A DNA stretch of 64,000 nucleotides. Source: [Bacteroides] pectinophilus (GTDB taxonomy: Bacteria > Bacillota > Clostridia > Lachnospirales > Lachnospiraceae). Position numbers and translations under genes: made by a program. Below the pieces are notes generated by a model, which searched no databases, was not told where the DNA came from, and was given only the letters and a program-made list of their open reading frames with translations. The stretch spans positions 2,221,389-2,285,388 of the forward strand of contig CP102260.1 in the NCBI GenBank assembly GCA_025146925.1, given 5' to 3'. Positions within the stretch are counted from its first letter, which is position 1, and every line of letters starts with the position of its first letter. Positions 1 through 7,775 of the stretch are shown piece after piece.

Positions 1-3000
1 GACCGTTTTGGGCACACCTTTGCCGTCGGTGTATTGCAGCGTAGTTTCCGCTGCAGGCGTTAGCTGGAAGAGATAGAACTTATTTTGCAGCGTTTTCGCT
101 GTCACCTGCACGTCGGTACGCATGCCCGTGGCGGCATGGGTAGCCGTGACGGTTGCGGTGCCGTTGGCCAAGCCGGACAGCGCCATTTTGGTTTCGGGAA
201 GGTAGGAATCAAAGGAGAAGTTTCTGATGTCCTCATACAGTCCGCCCTGCTTGTAGTTGACGGAAATGGCATTGTTGTTGCTGGAGAGCCACCGGATGCC
301 GTCTTTAAAGGAGTTCCATCCGTACTCGTCATAGTTGATGCCTATGTACTCGATCAGCCCCAACTCCTGGCGCAGCTGCAAAATTTCAGCCGTATCGGTG
401 GGCAGGCTGCCGCTGACCTTGGAGGTATTGTCCATGGTCAGCTTAGAAATCGTGTCTCCTTTGTCGTTCTGCACCTTCAGTGCGTCGGCATCGTAGACAT
501 ACAGGGGGAAGGAGTCGGTGCTGGGAGATTCCTCACCAGGGTTCTCCACGCTCAAAACCACTTGATAGGTGTCCTTTAGATTGCCGGCCTTCACACTCTG
601 TAATGACAGGGAGAAGCTTCCGGAGGTACCGGATAGGTGCTCACGGGCCACCTCTTGGGTGTTGTTGTCCTCTGTGACCCGGGTAATTGTCAGCGTTGGC
701 TGCGGAGAGGCCCCGTCAGTGGCGTTTTCCACCGACCAGTCGATATTGACGGCGCCGTCGGTATCCTTGAGGTAAATGCTCTGGGGCGGTGTCAGCTTGG
801 CTGTGGCAGGTGGTGCCTGCACGATGATCCAGGCAAGTGCCGACAGGCGGACGTTCTCACCCTCGGCGTTGGGGTGCGGCATGGAGACCAATACCGTGTA
901 AGCAGGGGTATTGCCGTTGGAGAGCTTGGAGAGCACATTCTCCTCGATCCGCACGCTGTTTTTATCCTTGCCGGCGGTATAAGTCGCAACGGGCTTGAGA
1001 CCGCTCAGCGCCGCCTCATTCGCGTAGTTGCCCTCATACAGGTCAATCCTGTAATTGAACTCTTTGTTCGGTGCCATCAGCGCGGCGTTGGAGCTCCACA
1101 GCACGGTGGCGGGCTGATTTACCCGCGTCACGATGGACGAGCCGCCGGGAATCACCAGTGCCAGGGAATCGCCTGCCGTCACGGTATAGGACTCTGACTC
1201 GCCCGTCACATCATCGGCAGCGTCCTCAGTCCCGTTGTCTGCCGTAAAGGTAAAGGTGACGGCTCCCACCTTGGTTCCTGTGGTGGCAACAACACCGGTA
1301 TCCTCGTTGATGGTGGCAATGAGCGGGTCACTGCTGCTCCATTTGCCGGTGGTGTAGCTGGCCGGCACACCGCCTTCCCCCAAAACCTCTGCCTGAAGCG
1401 TGCGGCGGGCGGTTTCGCCGAGGGAAATCGTATAGTCGGCGTCATTCGCTTCCGGGACGATGGTCACCGTGTGCGCGGAAACTTTCTTTATCACCGTGAA
1501 CTGCCGGGTCAGGGGAAGAACATTTACCCAGTTAGGAGCGGCTTTCGTGCCCTCGTTGGCCTGCAGCGTCACCGTATAGGTGCGGGTGTAAGCCTCGGGT
1601 GCGATTGCATAGTCGCTAATGGTGAAGGCTTCCTTCTCTGTGTCCAGATAGACCTGCAGATGGATTGGTTCAACCGCGGAGTCGTACCTCAGTTCGAGGC
1701 GGAAAGGAGCTTCCTTCGGCTCTGTTCCTTCCGGGGTGTGATAATTGCTGTATACGGTCTTGTAGTCCTTCGCCATGTTGGCCTGCATCGTGAACGATGC
1801 CTTGCCGTTGTCATAGTCGGCGGTCAGTGCGGTGGGGGCGTTGCGCATCAAGACGCTCTTCAGCTCAACGCCGGCAATCGAGTTGCTTTGATAGGGCGTG
1901 GTATCCAGCGTATGACCGAAAACATCTTCCACACCAGTCATACCATTGACGGTGACCGTGGTGGCATCCGCATCCTGCACCGGGTACCAGAGCATTGCCT
2001 TGACGCCGTAGTCGTTCATGGAAAGCTCATCGGCGGTATACTCTTTGCCATTGATGGTCACGCGGGCGTTTCTAAGATCCACGAACTCGTTAAAGGTAAC
2101 TGTGATTGGCACGTGCTGTCCGCTGGCATAGGTTCCCGCCGGGGCCGTGACGCTTTGAATGATGGGGGCGTCCGTGTCCAACAGCTTGGCAGTGACGTTG
2201 CTGGTATTGACGGTGGCGGAGGCATATGGTTGGTCGTCAATTACACTCTTCATATACAGTCGGAAGGGCAGCCAGTACTTCTGATTCCCTCTGTTTTGCG
2301 TGGTAGACTGCAGGGAGATTTTGACCGGACTGCCCTTTTGAATCGTACAGTTCCCCGGTTTCTTTCTGTCGCCGCTGGTGGGCGTCAGATCTGCTTCATC
2401 GAACTTGTACTCCATCAGATAGAACGGGGCATGGGGTTGTGTGGCACTATCATAGCCATACGGCGCAGGGCCGGTATAGGTCTCTTTGCCGGGGTTCCAG
2501 TCAAACTTGATGCTGGCGTCGATTTGGTATGGCTGATAAAATTTGGAGGAGCCGCCGGGAAGCACCGAGTTGCGGGCGCCCTCCAGAATTCCGATGGTAT
2601 CGCTTAGCGCAACGAAATCCGGATTTTTGGCACCCTCGCCGGCATTGTATTCATACGCCAGCAAAGGAATATACATATCCCCCTGTATTGTGCCTTCACT
2701 TTTGTATGTTTTCTCATAGCTCGGCGCGTCCATTGATGTTTTTATTGCGGAGGCGTCAACCGTCTTTTTTAGCTTGAGCTGACAGTGGTCGGCATAACCG
2801 GCGCCGTCATCGAACACCAGATTTTCCGCATCGTAAAATTCAATCATCCCCAGCAAATCGCCATAGGAATAAGAATTCTCGAGCCAGGCTGGGTTTCCTC
2901 CTTTGGTTGTAACCTTGACAGTGATTTTACAACCACCTAAACTGTAAGTTTCGCCTACGTCATAGGTCAGCCTGTAGGACCCGTCGCTTTGCTCGACCCC

Positions 3001-3702
3001 ACTCGTCCCGCCTATCGAGACCTCCACATCGGTGATATACTCGCTGAGCTGACCTTTTTGAATGCGGTAGGAAAAGCCGACCGGTTTTCCGCGGTATACA
3101 GTAAAAGTCCCGGAGCTCCAGGTGTTGTTTGCGGAATTCCCCAGCGTTTGGCTCATCATGCTGCTCATATCCACCTTCTCAACGCCCACAGGCGCTGTGG
3201 CAGAGGCGGAATACTGCAAACTGATGCCTTGTAGCTCCAACTGCTCCATCAGGCTATTGAGATTCTCCAGAGCTTCCCCGGTAAACTCCCTGCCGGAGAA
3301 ATAGGTGTCCTTGATCCGCAGCAGCTCCTGTTCGATTTGGATCATGGTCTTCAAATCGCCCAGCGCCACCGGAGTCCCATCCACGTCGGCTATACGGGTG
3401 AGATCCGTGGCGGGATTTTCCAGCAGCTCCATGACAGACGTCAGTGTCAACACCTGGTCGTCCAGCGTGATGGTTTGATCCACCTTGAAATTGCCGGCTT
3501 CATCCAGCAGCCCCAAAGCCTTCAGCATGGAAAGCACCTGGTCGCTGCTACCGCCAGTCATGGCGGAGAGCTGCTCCAAAATCGCCTGATTTTCCTCGGG
3601 TGTGTTGCCCAGCGAATCGCTCACCGATGCAAACGCAGTTGTCGGCAGCATGGTCAGCACCATGCTGCATATAAGCAAGATACTGAGTATTCGTTTTTTC
3701 AT
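1..3702 (-). CDS. Large secreted Ig-like-repeat surface protein, 3' end outside window
   Basis: The minus-strand frame is open from an ATG at 3702 to the window edge (1234 codons, no stop), so the C-terminus lies outside. AAAGGAGGAG stands about 8 nt before the ATG. The N-terminus is a classic signal peptide (MKKR, hydrophobic core, then TTAFA before SVSD), so the protein is exported. After a helical region (about residues 25-160) come beta-rich repeats. One stretch around residues 745-830 (TISLGETARRTL, WSSSDPLIATI, TGVVATTGTKVG) resembles bacterial Ig-like (Big) domains. No anchor is visible in the part present; sortase, SLH or wall-binding repeats could follow. Its start overlaps the stop of the upstream gene (ATGA), so the two are translationally coupled. 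GC content is far above the core genome. Likely an adhesin or surface scaffold; ligand unknown. Confidence 0.85.
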   Translation of the reverse strand, partial: MKKRILSILLICSMVLTMLPTTAFASVSDSLGNTPEENQAILEQLSAMTGGSSDQVLSMLKALGLLDEAGNFKVDQTITLDDQVLTLTSVMELLENPATDLTRIADVDGTPVALGDLKTMIQIEQELLRIKDTYFSGREFTGEALENLNSLMEQLELQGISLQYSASATAPVGVEKVDMSSMMSQTLGNSANNTWSSGTFTVYRGKPVGFSYRIQKGQLSEYITDVEVSIGGTSGVEQSDGSYRLTYDVGETYSLGGCKITVKVTTKGGNPAWLENSYSYGDLLGMIEFYDAENLVFDDGAGYADHCQLKLKKTVDASAIKTSMDAPSYEKTYKSEGTIQGDMYIPLLAYEYNAGEGAKNPDFVALSDTIGILEGARNSVLPGGSSKFYQPYQIDASIKFDWNPGKETYTGPAPYGYDSATQPHAPFYLMEYKFDEADLTPTSGDRKKPGNCTIQKGSPVKISLQSTTQNRGNQKYWLPFRLYMKSVIDDQPYASATVNTSNVTAKLLDTDAPIIQSVTAPAGTYASGQHVPITVTFNEFVDLRNARVTINGKEYTADELSMNDYGVKAMLWYPVQDADATTVTVNGMTGVEDVFGHTLDTTPYQSNSIAGVELKSVLMRNAPTALTADYDNGKASFTMQANMAKDYKTVYSNYHTPEGTEPKEAPFRLELRYDSAVEPIHLQVYLDTEKEAFTISDYAIAPEAYTRTYTVTLQANEGTKAAPNWVNVLPLTRQFTVIKKVSAHTVTIVPEANDADYTISLGETARRTLQAEVLGEGGVPASYTTGKWSSSDPLIATINEDTGVVATTGTKVGAVTFTFTADNGTEDAADDVTGESESYTVTAGDSLALVIPGGSSIVTRVNQPATVLWSSNAALMAPNKEFNYRIDLYEGNYANEAALSGLKPVATYTAGKDKNSVRIEENVLSKLSNGNTPAYTVLVSMPHPNAEGENVRLSALAWIIVQAPPATAKLTPPQSIYLKDTDGAVNIDWSVENATDGASPQPTLTITRVTEDNNTQEVAREHLSGTSGSFSLSLQSVKAGNLKDTYQVVLSVENPGEESPSTDSFPLYVYDADALKVQNDKGDTISKLTMDNTSKVSGSLPTDTAEILQLRQELGLIEYIGINYDEYGWNSFKDGIRWLSSNNNAISVNYKQGGLYEDIRNFSFDSYLPETKMALSGLANGTATVTATHAATGMRTDVQVTAKTLQNKFYLFQLTPAAETTLQYTDGKGVPKTV

Positions 3703-4052
3703 TGACTTTTCTCCTCCTTTTCGTGTCGGGCGGGCTTATCCGCTCCGTCTTTTCTACGGTTTTCTCTGTTTCTGAGCCGGAAGCACAGCGCAGTGATTGC
3801 TGCCGCCGCTGCAAAGGAGACGACGCCCACCAGCACATAGCCGCCTGCGTCCTCCCGCAGCAGCATCGCGCCGAAGCTGCCCCATGCGGCGGTCTGTCCC
3901 TGCACTGCAAATGCGTCCACCGCCTGCGTCAGCGCTGCGCACAGCAGCATACACACTGCGGAGAGGCTTATTGCCTCGCGCCGCTGCCTTCGGCGGGTGT
4001 TTTCCCGCACTCGCTGCTTGACGAGTGCGACCCGTATTGCGGTATCGTACAT
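3699..4052 (-). CDS. Small two-TM membrane protein B, paralog of the 5451-5813 gene
   Basis: A 117-aa protein with a short charged cytoplasmic N-terminus (about 27 residues, Arg/Lys rich), one TM (about 28-48), an extracytoplasmic loop of about 35 residues, a second TM (about 70-92), and a charged tail starting at the motif TALCFRLRNRE. The same plan and a matching TVLCFRLRQ motif occur in the 5451-5813 gene, so the two are paralogs. AGAGGAGG lies about 9 nt before the ATG. The stop overlaps the start of the surface-protein gene by 4 nt. It lacks a recognisable zinc anti-sigma domain, so calling it an anti-sigma factor would be speculation, but position and topology fit a membrane regulator or partner of the surface protein. 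Confidence 0.7.
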   Translation of the reverse strand: MYDTAIRVALVKQRVRENTRRRQRREAISLSAVCMLLCAALTQAVDAFAVQGQTAAWGSFGAMLLREDAGGYVLVGVVSFAAAAAITALCFRLRNRENRRKDGADKPARHEKEEKSQ

Positions 4053-4160
4053 ATCGTTTGAACCTCCTCTCTGGATTCTTTGAAATGCGGCTTAAAAACC
4101 CCTTCATTTATATAGGTACAAAAAATCGAAAAAACTCTCACCCAAAACGCAAAATTTTTC

Positions 4161-4195
4161 AAAAAAAATTGAGAGCCGCAAAAAAGCAGCTCTCA
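4161..4195 (-). terminator. Rho-independent terminator after the PrsW gene
   Basis: On the minus strand TGAGAGC and GCTCTCA pair around a T-rich loop and are followed by A then eight T. It ends the sigma-to-PrsW operon and separates it from the 3699-4052/surface-protein pair, which must then have its own promoter within 4053-4160. No clear -35/-10 pair was recognised there. Confidence 0.85.
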
Positions 4196-4211
4196 GGGAG
4201 TGGATATTCGG

Positions 4212-4841
4212 TTATTGCTTCCGTGATAATCGGAAAACGGATAGCCTTCCTGCCGCCACCAGCAGCACCGGCAGGGCGTAGGCGATGTACTGCGCCGCGC
4301 CGCCATAGGCGATCAGCAGATTATAGATGGCGTGGAGGGTGATGGCCGCGCCCAGCAGTCCGCAGGTGCCCGCGACCTTCAGACACGTCCGCCGCCATGT
4401 GTAGGCAAGCCCGCCGCCCACAATCAGACCGCAGAGGACGTGCATGGCTCCCGTGCCGAAGCCACGGAAGAAGATGAATGAGAAGCGGTCAGCGCCGTTC
4501 TGTATGAGATAGCACACATTTTCAAAGGTGGCGAAGGCAAGGGCAACCGTGATGGCGGCAGCCTTGATTTTATCCCCCTCCGGCTCAAACACCAGCAGAT
4601 AGAACACCAGCGGCAGCAGCTTCATCATTTCCTCCACCACCGGCGCGATCTCCGCCGTGGCGGCAAGGGCATCCGCCTGACACACCGCCGCGAGGAAGGT
4701 GTTGATATAGGCCGAGAGCAGGCACACCCCCATTCCGGCAATGCAGAACAGGAAGAAGCGGAGCTGCCGCCTGCCCATGCACAGAGCGGCCACCAGCAGG
4801 GGAGATACCATGCAGAGGAAGATGTTTTCAATATAGGTCAT
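4212..4841 (-). CDS. PrsW-family glutamic-type intramembrane protease
   Basis: A 209-aa polytopic membrane protein. It carries the three PrsW signatures in order: EEMMK (about residues 63-67), FENVCY (about 98-103) and a late His (LHAIYNLL, about 165-172). In Bacillus subtilis PrsW makes the first cut in the anti-sigma factor RsiW and so frees sigma-W. The open frame extends further upstream, but the ATG at 4841 (MTYIENIF) is preferred because it overlaps the upstream stop (ATGA) and puts a membrane segment at the N-terminus. The gene sits in an operon with an ECF sigma factor and ends at a strong terminator. That context suggests it acts in release of the local sigma factor; the substrate may be one of the small two-TM proteins. 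Confidence 0.85.
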   Translation of the reverse strand: MTYIENIFLCMVSPLLVAALCMGRRQLRFFLFCIAGMGVCLLSAYINTFLAAVCQADALAATAEIAPVVEEMMKLLPLVFYLLVFEPEGDKIKAAAITVALAFATFENVCYLIQNGADRFSFIFFRGFGTGAMHVLCGLIVGGGLAYTWRRTCLKVAGTCGLLGAAITLHAIYNLLIAYGGAAQYIAYALPVLLVAAGRLSVFRLSRKQ

Positions 4842-5464
4842 GTTTCCACCGCCCTTCTCGTGGCGAGCAGCAGCCCCAGAATCGCAAGCGTCAGCAGCAT
4901 ATCGCACCAGAAGGTTGGGCTGGCCGGTGAGGTATCCGGCCAAAAGCAGCCCGCCGTCCAAAGCAGATACTCCGCGAACGCAAAGCACAGCACGCCGATG
5001 TGAAACCACCGCATATTCCGCGCTGCGCCCATCTGCGTTTTCGCATAGGCAAGCCCTCGAATGGCGCAGAAGGAGAGCCATATCATCATGCCGCACCAGA
5101 TCAGGTTGGAGAGAATGTCCCCGAAAGTGCAGTAGAACGCCAGCAGCGGCACGCCGAACGCAGGCGCAAGCCATGCCCTGCGGCAACGGAAACTGCGCTC
5201 ATTTGTTCCGGTCAGCGTAGCCTGCAAAATGCGCAGGAAAATTACACTGGCCACCCAGCCGAACTCCGACACATAAAAGACCCGCGGCGTGGTATCGAAC
5301 AGCAGCAGATACAGCGTCCAGTAGAGCGCACCGAGGGCAAAGCAGCCGTAGAAGCACAGCAGCAGGAAGTACGCCTGCCGCCCACTTTTTCGGCAAGAGA
5401 TACCCGAAAGCAGCGCGCCGACGAATGTGGTCAGTAATTGCAACAGGTTCTCAATCAGCTCCAT
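4838..5464 (-). CDS. Polytopic membrane protein, about 7 TM, function unknown
   Basis: A 208-aa very hydrophobic protein with about seven membrane segments, starting at MELIENLLQ. The upstream extension in frame (MRTGRTKKARGF) is less likely because it is charged and lies wholly inside the upstream gene. The start lies inside the end of the 5451-5813 gene (14-nt overlap) and its stop overlaps the PrsW start (ATGA), so the three are tightly coupled. Several Cys and Trp residues occur in the membrane segments. No catalytic motif was recognised. It could be a sensor component, a PrsW partner or a scaffold for the small two-TM proteins. Confidence 0.7.
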   Translation of the reverse strand: MELIENLLQLLTTFVGALLSGISCRKSGRQAYFLLLCFYGCFALGALYWTLYLLLFDTTPRVFYVSEFGWVASVIFLRILQATLTGTNERSFRCRRAWLAPAFGVPLLAFYCTFGDILSNLIWCGMMIWLSFCAIRGLAYAKTQMGAARNMRWFHIGVLCFAFAEYLLWTAGCFWPDTSPASPTFWCDMLLTLAILGLLLATRRAVET

Positions 5465-5813
5465 GAATCCCCTCGCTTTCTTTGTCCTGCCCGTCCTCAC
5501 GGTTCATCTGCCGCAGCCGGAAGCACAGAACGGTCACGCACACGCCGAGTAAAAACGCCAGAAGCCCGATGACAACGTATCCCAAAGCTACGCCGCTGTG
5601 AAAGATGCTTGCCGCAGTTTCAAAGCCGAAATAATCGCCTGTCTGGATGCCTGCGGCAATGCCGGGCATGGCGAAGGACGCGCCTATGAGCAGCACAAGG
5701 CACGCCGCCACAGCGGAAGCCATGGTAATCGTATTGCGCCGCAGCCGTTTCTCCTGTTCAATTTTAGCGATGCGCCGCTTGGTCTCCGTGACCCGTTCCT
5801 CATGACTCCGCAT
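5451..5813 (-). CDS. Small two-TM membrane protein A, candidate regulator of the adjacent sigma factor
   Basis: A 120-aa protein encoded directly after the sigma gene with a 14-nt overlap. A charged N-terminal helix (MRSHEERVTETKRRIAKIEQ, about 28 residues, cytoplasmic) precedes TM1 (about 30-52), an outside loop, TM2 (about 72-95) and a charged tail (CFRLRQ then Asp/Glu-rich). Its position is where an anti-sigma factor normally lies, but the cytoplasmic part is much shorter than a normal anti-sigma domain and has no HxxxCxxC zinc motif. The 3699-4052 gene is a paralog. Treat anti-sigma function as a hypothesis only. Confidence 0.72.
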   Translation of the reverse strand: MRSHEERVTETKRRIAKIEQEKRLRRNTITMASAVAACLVLLIGASFAMPGIAAGIQTGDYFGFETAASIFHSGVALGYVVIGLLAFLLGVCVTVLCFRLRQMNREDGQDKESEGIHGAD

Positions 5814-6348
5814 TTGTGATTCCCTCCCGTTCTAAGAGCCTTCGCAGGCTCTCTTTTCCGCGATACACCATGTTGGTGATCTGTTTTACCGTTTTTCCCG
5901 TGACCTCCGCCGCCTGTGCGTAGCTCATATCCTCAAAATAGGTGAGATACAGGACTTCCCGATAGTCCGGGTTCATTTCGCTCATGCAGAAATGCAGAAT
6001 GCGGTTTCGCTCCTCCGTCCGGATGACCTCCTCCGTCAGCAGCCGTCCGTCCGGCTCATCGGTCAGCGCATCAAGGCTGAACAGCAGCTTTCGTTTGCTC
6101 TTGTGGCGCAGCGCCATGTGCCGCGCCGCCTTATAGAGATACGCCTTGAGGCCGCCGTCCCGGATGCGGGGCTTTTTGGTGAACAGATAGGCGAAAACAT
6201 CCAGCATCAGCTCCTCCGCCTCGTGAACGTCGTGCAGATAGCCGTCGATATACAGGGTCAGGGGGTCGCCATATTTTTTCATCAGGGCATTGAGCCCTTC
6301 GTCATCGCCGCTCAGATATTGGCGGTATAAAGCCTCGTCACAGTTCAT
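5800..6348 (-). CDS. ECF-type RNA polymerase sigma factor
   Basis: A 182-aa sigma-70 family protein of ECF size. Region 2 spans about residues 5-75 (YRQYLSGDDEGL, DVHEAEELMLDVFAYLF), a linker follows, and region 4 (HTH) spans about 120-175 (REVLYLTYFEDMSYAQAA, then KTVKQITNMVYRGKESL). The frame is open upstream of the start, but the ATG at 6348 has AAGGAAGTG about 6 nt before it and gives a normal ECF length. It is the second gene of the island operon. Its targets are unknown; the promoter of the second two-TM protein and surface protein is the obvious candidate. Confidence 0.88.
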   Translation of the reverse strand: MNCDEALYRQYLSGDDEGLNALMKKYGDPLTLYIDGYLHDVHEAEELMLDVFAYLFTKKPRIRDGGLKAYLYKAARHMALRHKSKRKLLFSLDALTDEPDGRLLTEEVIRTEERNRILHFCMSEMNPDYREVLYLTYFEDMSYAQAAEVTGKTVKQITNMVYRGKESLRRLLEREGITNAES

Positions 6349-6401
6349 AGCGTTCACTTCCTTTTTGCGGATGCTTCCAATTCCAATGCGGAGGGAATCC
6401 G

Positions 6402-6611
6402 TCAGGTGCTTGTCCTGCCGGGATCGCGGTGCTGTTCCTGAAAGCGCGGGTCGGACGGCTTTTCCGCGTTTTCCGGAATCGCCCATGAACGTCCGAACCG
6501 GGACGCGCCGGGAATCCGCCCCTCGGCGCAATACTGATTGACCCGCCGCTCTGATACGCCCCAACGGTAGGACGCCTCCCGAATGGAGATATAGCCCTTG
6601 ATCCCGTTCAT
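6402..6611 (-). CDS. Excisionase-like HTH DNA-binding protein
   Basis: A 69-aa basic protein with a winged-helix excisionase/MerR-like motif: YISIREASYRWGVSERRVNQ, then AEGRIPGASRFGRSWAIP. This pattern is typical of small Xis-type proteins carried by integrative elements. The start MNGIKG at 6611 is favoured by GGAGGTG just upstream; an ATG five codons earlier overlaps that ribosome site. It is the first gene of the island operon, behind a good promoter, and lies near the AT-rich side of the island. It may regulate the sigma operon rather than excision; no integrase is in view. Confidence 0.75.
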   Translation of the reverse strand: MNGIKGYISIREASYRWGVSERRVNQYCAEGRIPGASRFGRSWAIPENAEKPSDPRFQEQHRDPGRTST

Positions 6612-6647
6612 ACCGCACCTCCGCATGGATAATACTCAATATAATAC

Positions 6648-6676
6648 ATTATGTACGAATATCCGAATAAAAGCAA
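6648..6676 (-). promoter_or_regulatory. Sigma-A-type promoter for the HTH-sigma operon
   Basis: On the minus strand TTGCTT, a 17-nt spacer and CATAAT. It lies about 37 nt before the HTH start codon. The adjoining AT-rich stretch (6620-6650) contains short palindromic sequence that could bind a regulator. Confidence 0.55.
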
Positions 6677-6910
6677 GCCCACACAGACGACTTTGCACGA
6701 AGTTTTTCGGGGTTGTCAAATTCATCTGCGATTAATAATCGGGAGACGGTGTTGCATATCCGTCCGGCAGTATCCGAAACAGAGGATATATTTGCAGATT
6801 TTTCTCCATGATCAGAGCTGTGTCATATTTGAGTGAAGTCAATTCATGCAGTTTTGTTCAGCCTGTACATATCCTGCATGTTGTGAAATACATATATTTG
6901 CGGTTATCTT
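6677..6910. other. Junction stretch without a recognisable gene
   Basis: About 230 bases lie between the island promoter and the truncated ORF ending at 6911. Only short unconvincing ORFs occur. This is where composition changes from the GC-rich island to the AT-rich accessory locus, and where the MEALERIK-type gene loses similarity to its longer copy (near 6930), so it probably contains the island boundary. No clear direct repeat or attachment core was found by eye. Confidence 0.45.
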
Positions 6911-7219
6911 CTACTTTCCTCCATTGGCGATAGCTGCCTGTGTGGACGATATATATCCTGAACTTTTGGTAGCATCTTTACATATAAGATCAACACACTG
7001 CCACATATTAATATTTCCATCACTTCCAAAATACACATATGCACTTTCAGCAGTTGTTTCAAATGAGAAATTATCCGCAATAAACCTTTCTATATTTTTT
7101 ATTGTTTCTGCATTATCACTGCCTGAAAGTTTATAATTACGAGCTACCTCTGCCCAATCATCTAATTCTGTTGTATTTCCACTATTGATTGCTTCTTTTA
7201 TTCGTTCCAATGCTTCCAT
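6911..7219 (-). pseudogene. N-terminal fragment of a large 'MEALERIK' gene, cut by the island
   Basis: The 102-aa ORF matches the first about 95 residues of the gene at 10488-11408 almost identically (start MEALERIKEAINSGNTT; FIADNFSFETTAE; YVYFGSDGNINMWQCVD; SSGYISSTQA) and then diverges abruptly to AIANGGK and a stop. The longer copy continues with GILFNDD. The break lies near 6930 beside the GC-rich island, so the gene looks truncated by insertion or recombination there. Its start codon lies inside the last codons of the upstream paralog (22-nt overlap in another frame), so the two were translationally coupled. Function unknown; probably the N-terminus of a large RTX-type protein. Confidence 0.7.
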
Positions 7220-7731
7220 TTATATAACTCCCCTTTGTATTCTAAGTTTAATATTTTTCTCCCATTTTTATAATCAATTCCACCATGTCCATACATTTGC
7301 ATCTCTCCTATGAGATATATAATTTCATCTCTATCAGAGCGCTTATCCAACCCTACATCATCCATTAATTTACCAGTAACTTCGTCTATATATTTATTTT
7401 CTACATAAACCTTTTTGCGGTCTGTAAAATCTATTACAACCCTAAAATATTGATCATCAATTACAAGTATAAAAATATCATCATAATCTTCCGCTGATTC
7501 TCTTCTTAGAACCGGCAATGGTTCAAACGCCTTAATATACACTATCCGTTCATCTTCTGAATGGACATAGTAATTATACCAAGTTGTAAAATATTCTCCT
7601 TTACATGAAAAATATTTCATTGGATAATATGGATTCTTTATTTTCATAGCATTTATTTCCTGGCATCGTTTTTCACTTATCTTACCATACTTTAATTTTA
7701 GATTTTTTAACACATCCTTGGTTATAAGCAT
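7198..7731 (-). CDS. Tandem paralog copy 4 (candidate immunity or accessory protein)
   Basis: A 177-aa soluble acidic protein, last in transcription order of a four-gene tandem array. The first about 35 residues (ITKDVLKNLKLK, SEKRCQEINAMKI) and last 17 (LNLEYKGELYKWKHWNE) are nearly constant across copies, whereas the middle varies. Its central part is closest to copy 1 (DEVTGKLMDDVGLDKRSDRD, EMQMYGHGG). The stop codon lies within the start of the MEALERIK fragment. No known domain was recognised. Small acidic diversified proteins in tandem beside large surface or toxin genes are usually immunity proteins; a chaperone or HlyC-like activator encoded before an RTX gene is an alternative. Confidence 0.8.
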   Translation of the reverse strand: MLITKDVLKNLKLKYGKISEKRCQEINAMKIKNPYYPMKYFSCKGEYFTTWYNYYVHSEDERIVYIKAFEPLPVLRRESAEDYDDIFILVIDDQYFRVVIDFTDRKKVYVENKYIDEVTGKLMDDVGLDKRSDRDEIIYLIGEMQMYGHGGIDYKNGRKILNLEYKGELYKWKHWNE

Positions 7732-7775
7732 GAGTTCACCTTCCCTTTTTAATTATCTATCTTGAAATATACCTT

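Noticed and set aside
1471-2607. Long plus-strand open frame (378 codons) in the island
   Set aside because: It lies opposite the intact surface-protein gene, has no ribosome site and no recognisable domain; long antisense frames are expected in GC-rich coding DNA.
5451-5813. Classical zinc anti-sigma factor
   Set aside because: Cytoplasmic part is about 28 residues and lacks the HxxxCxxC motif.
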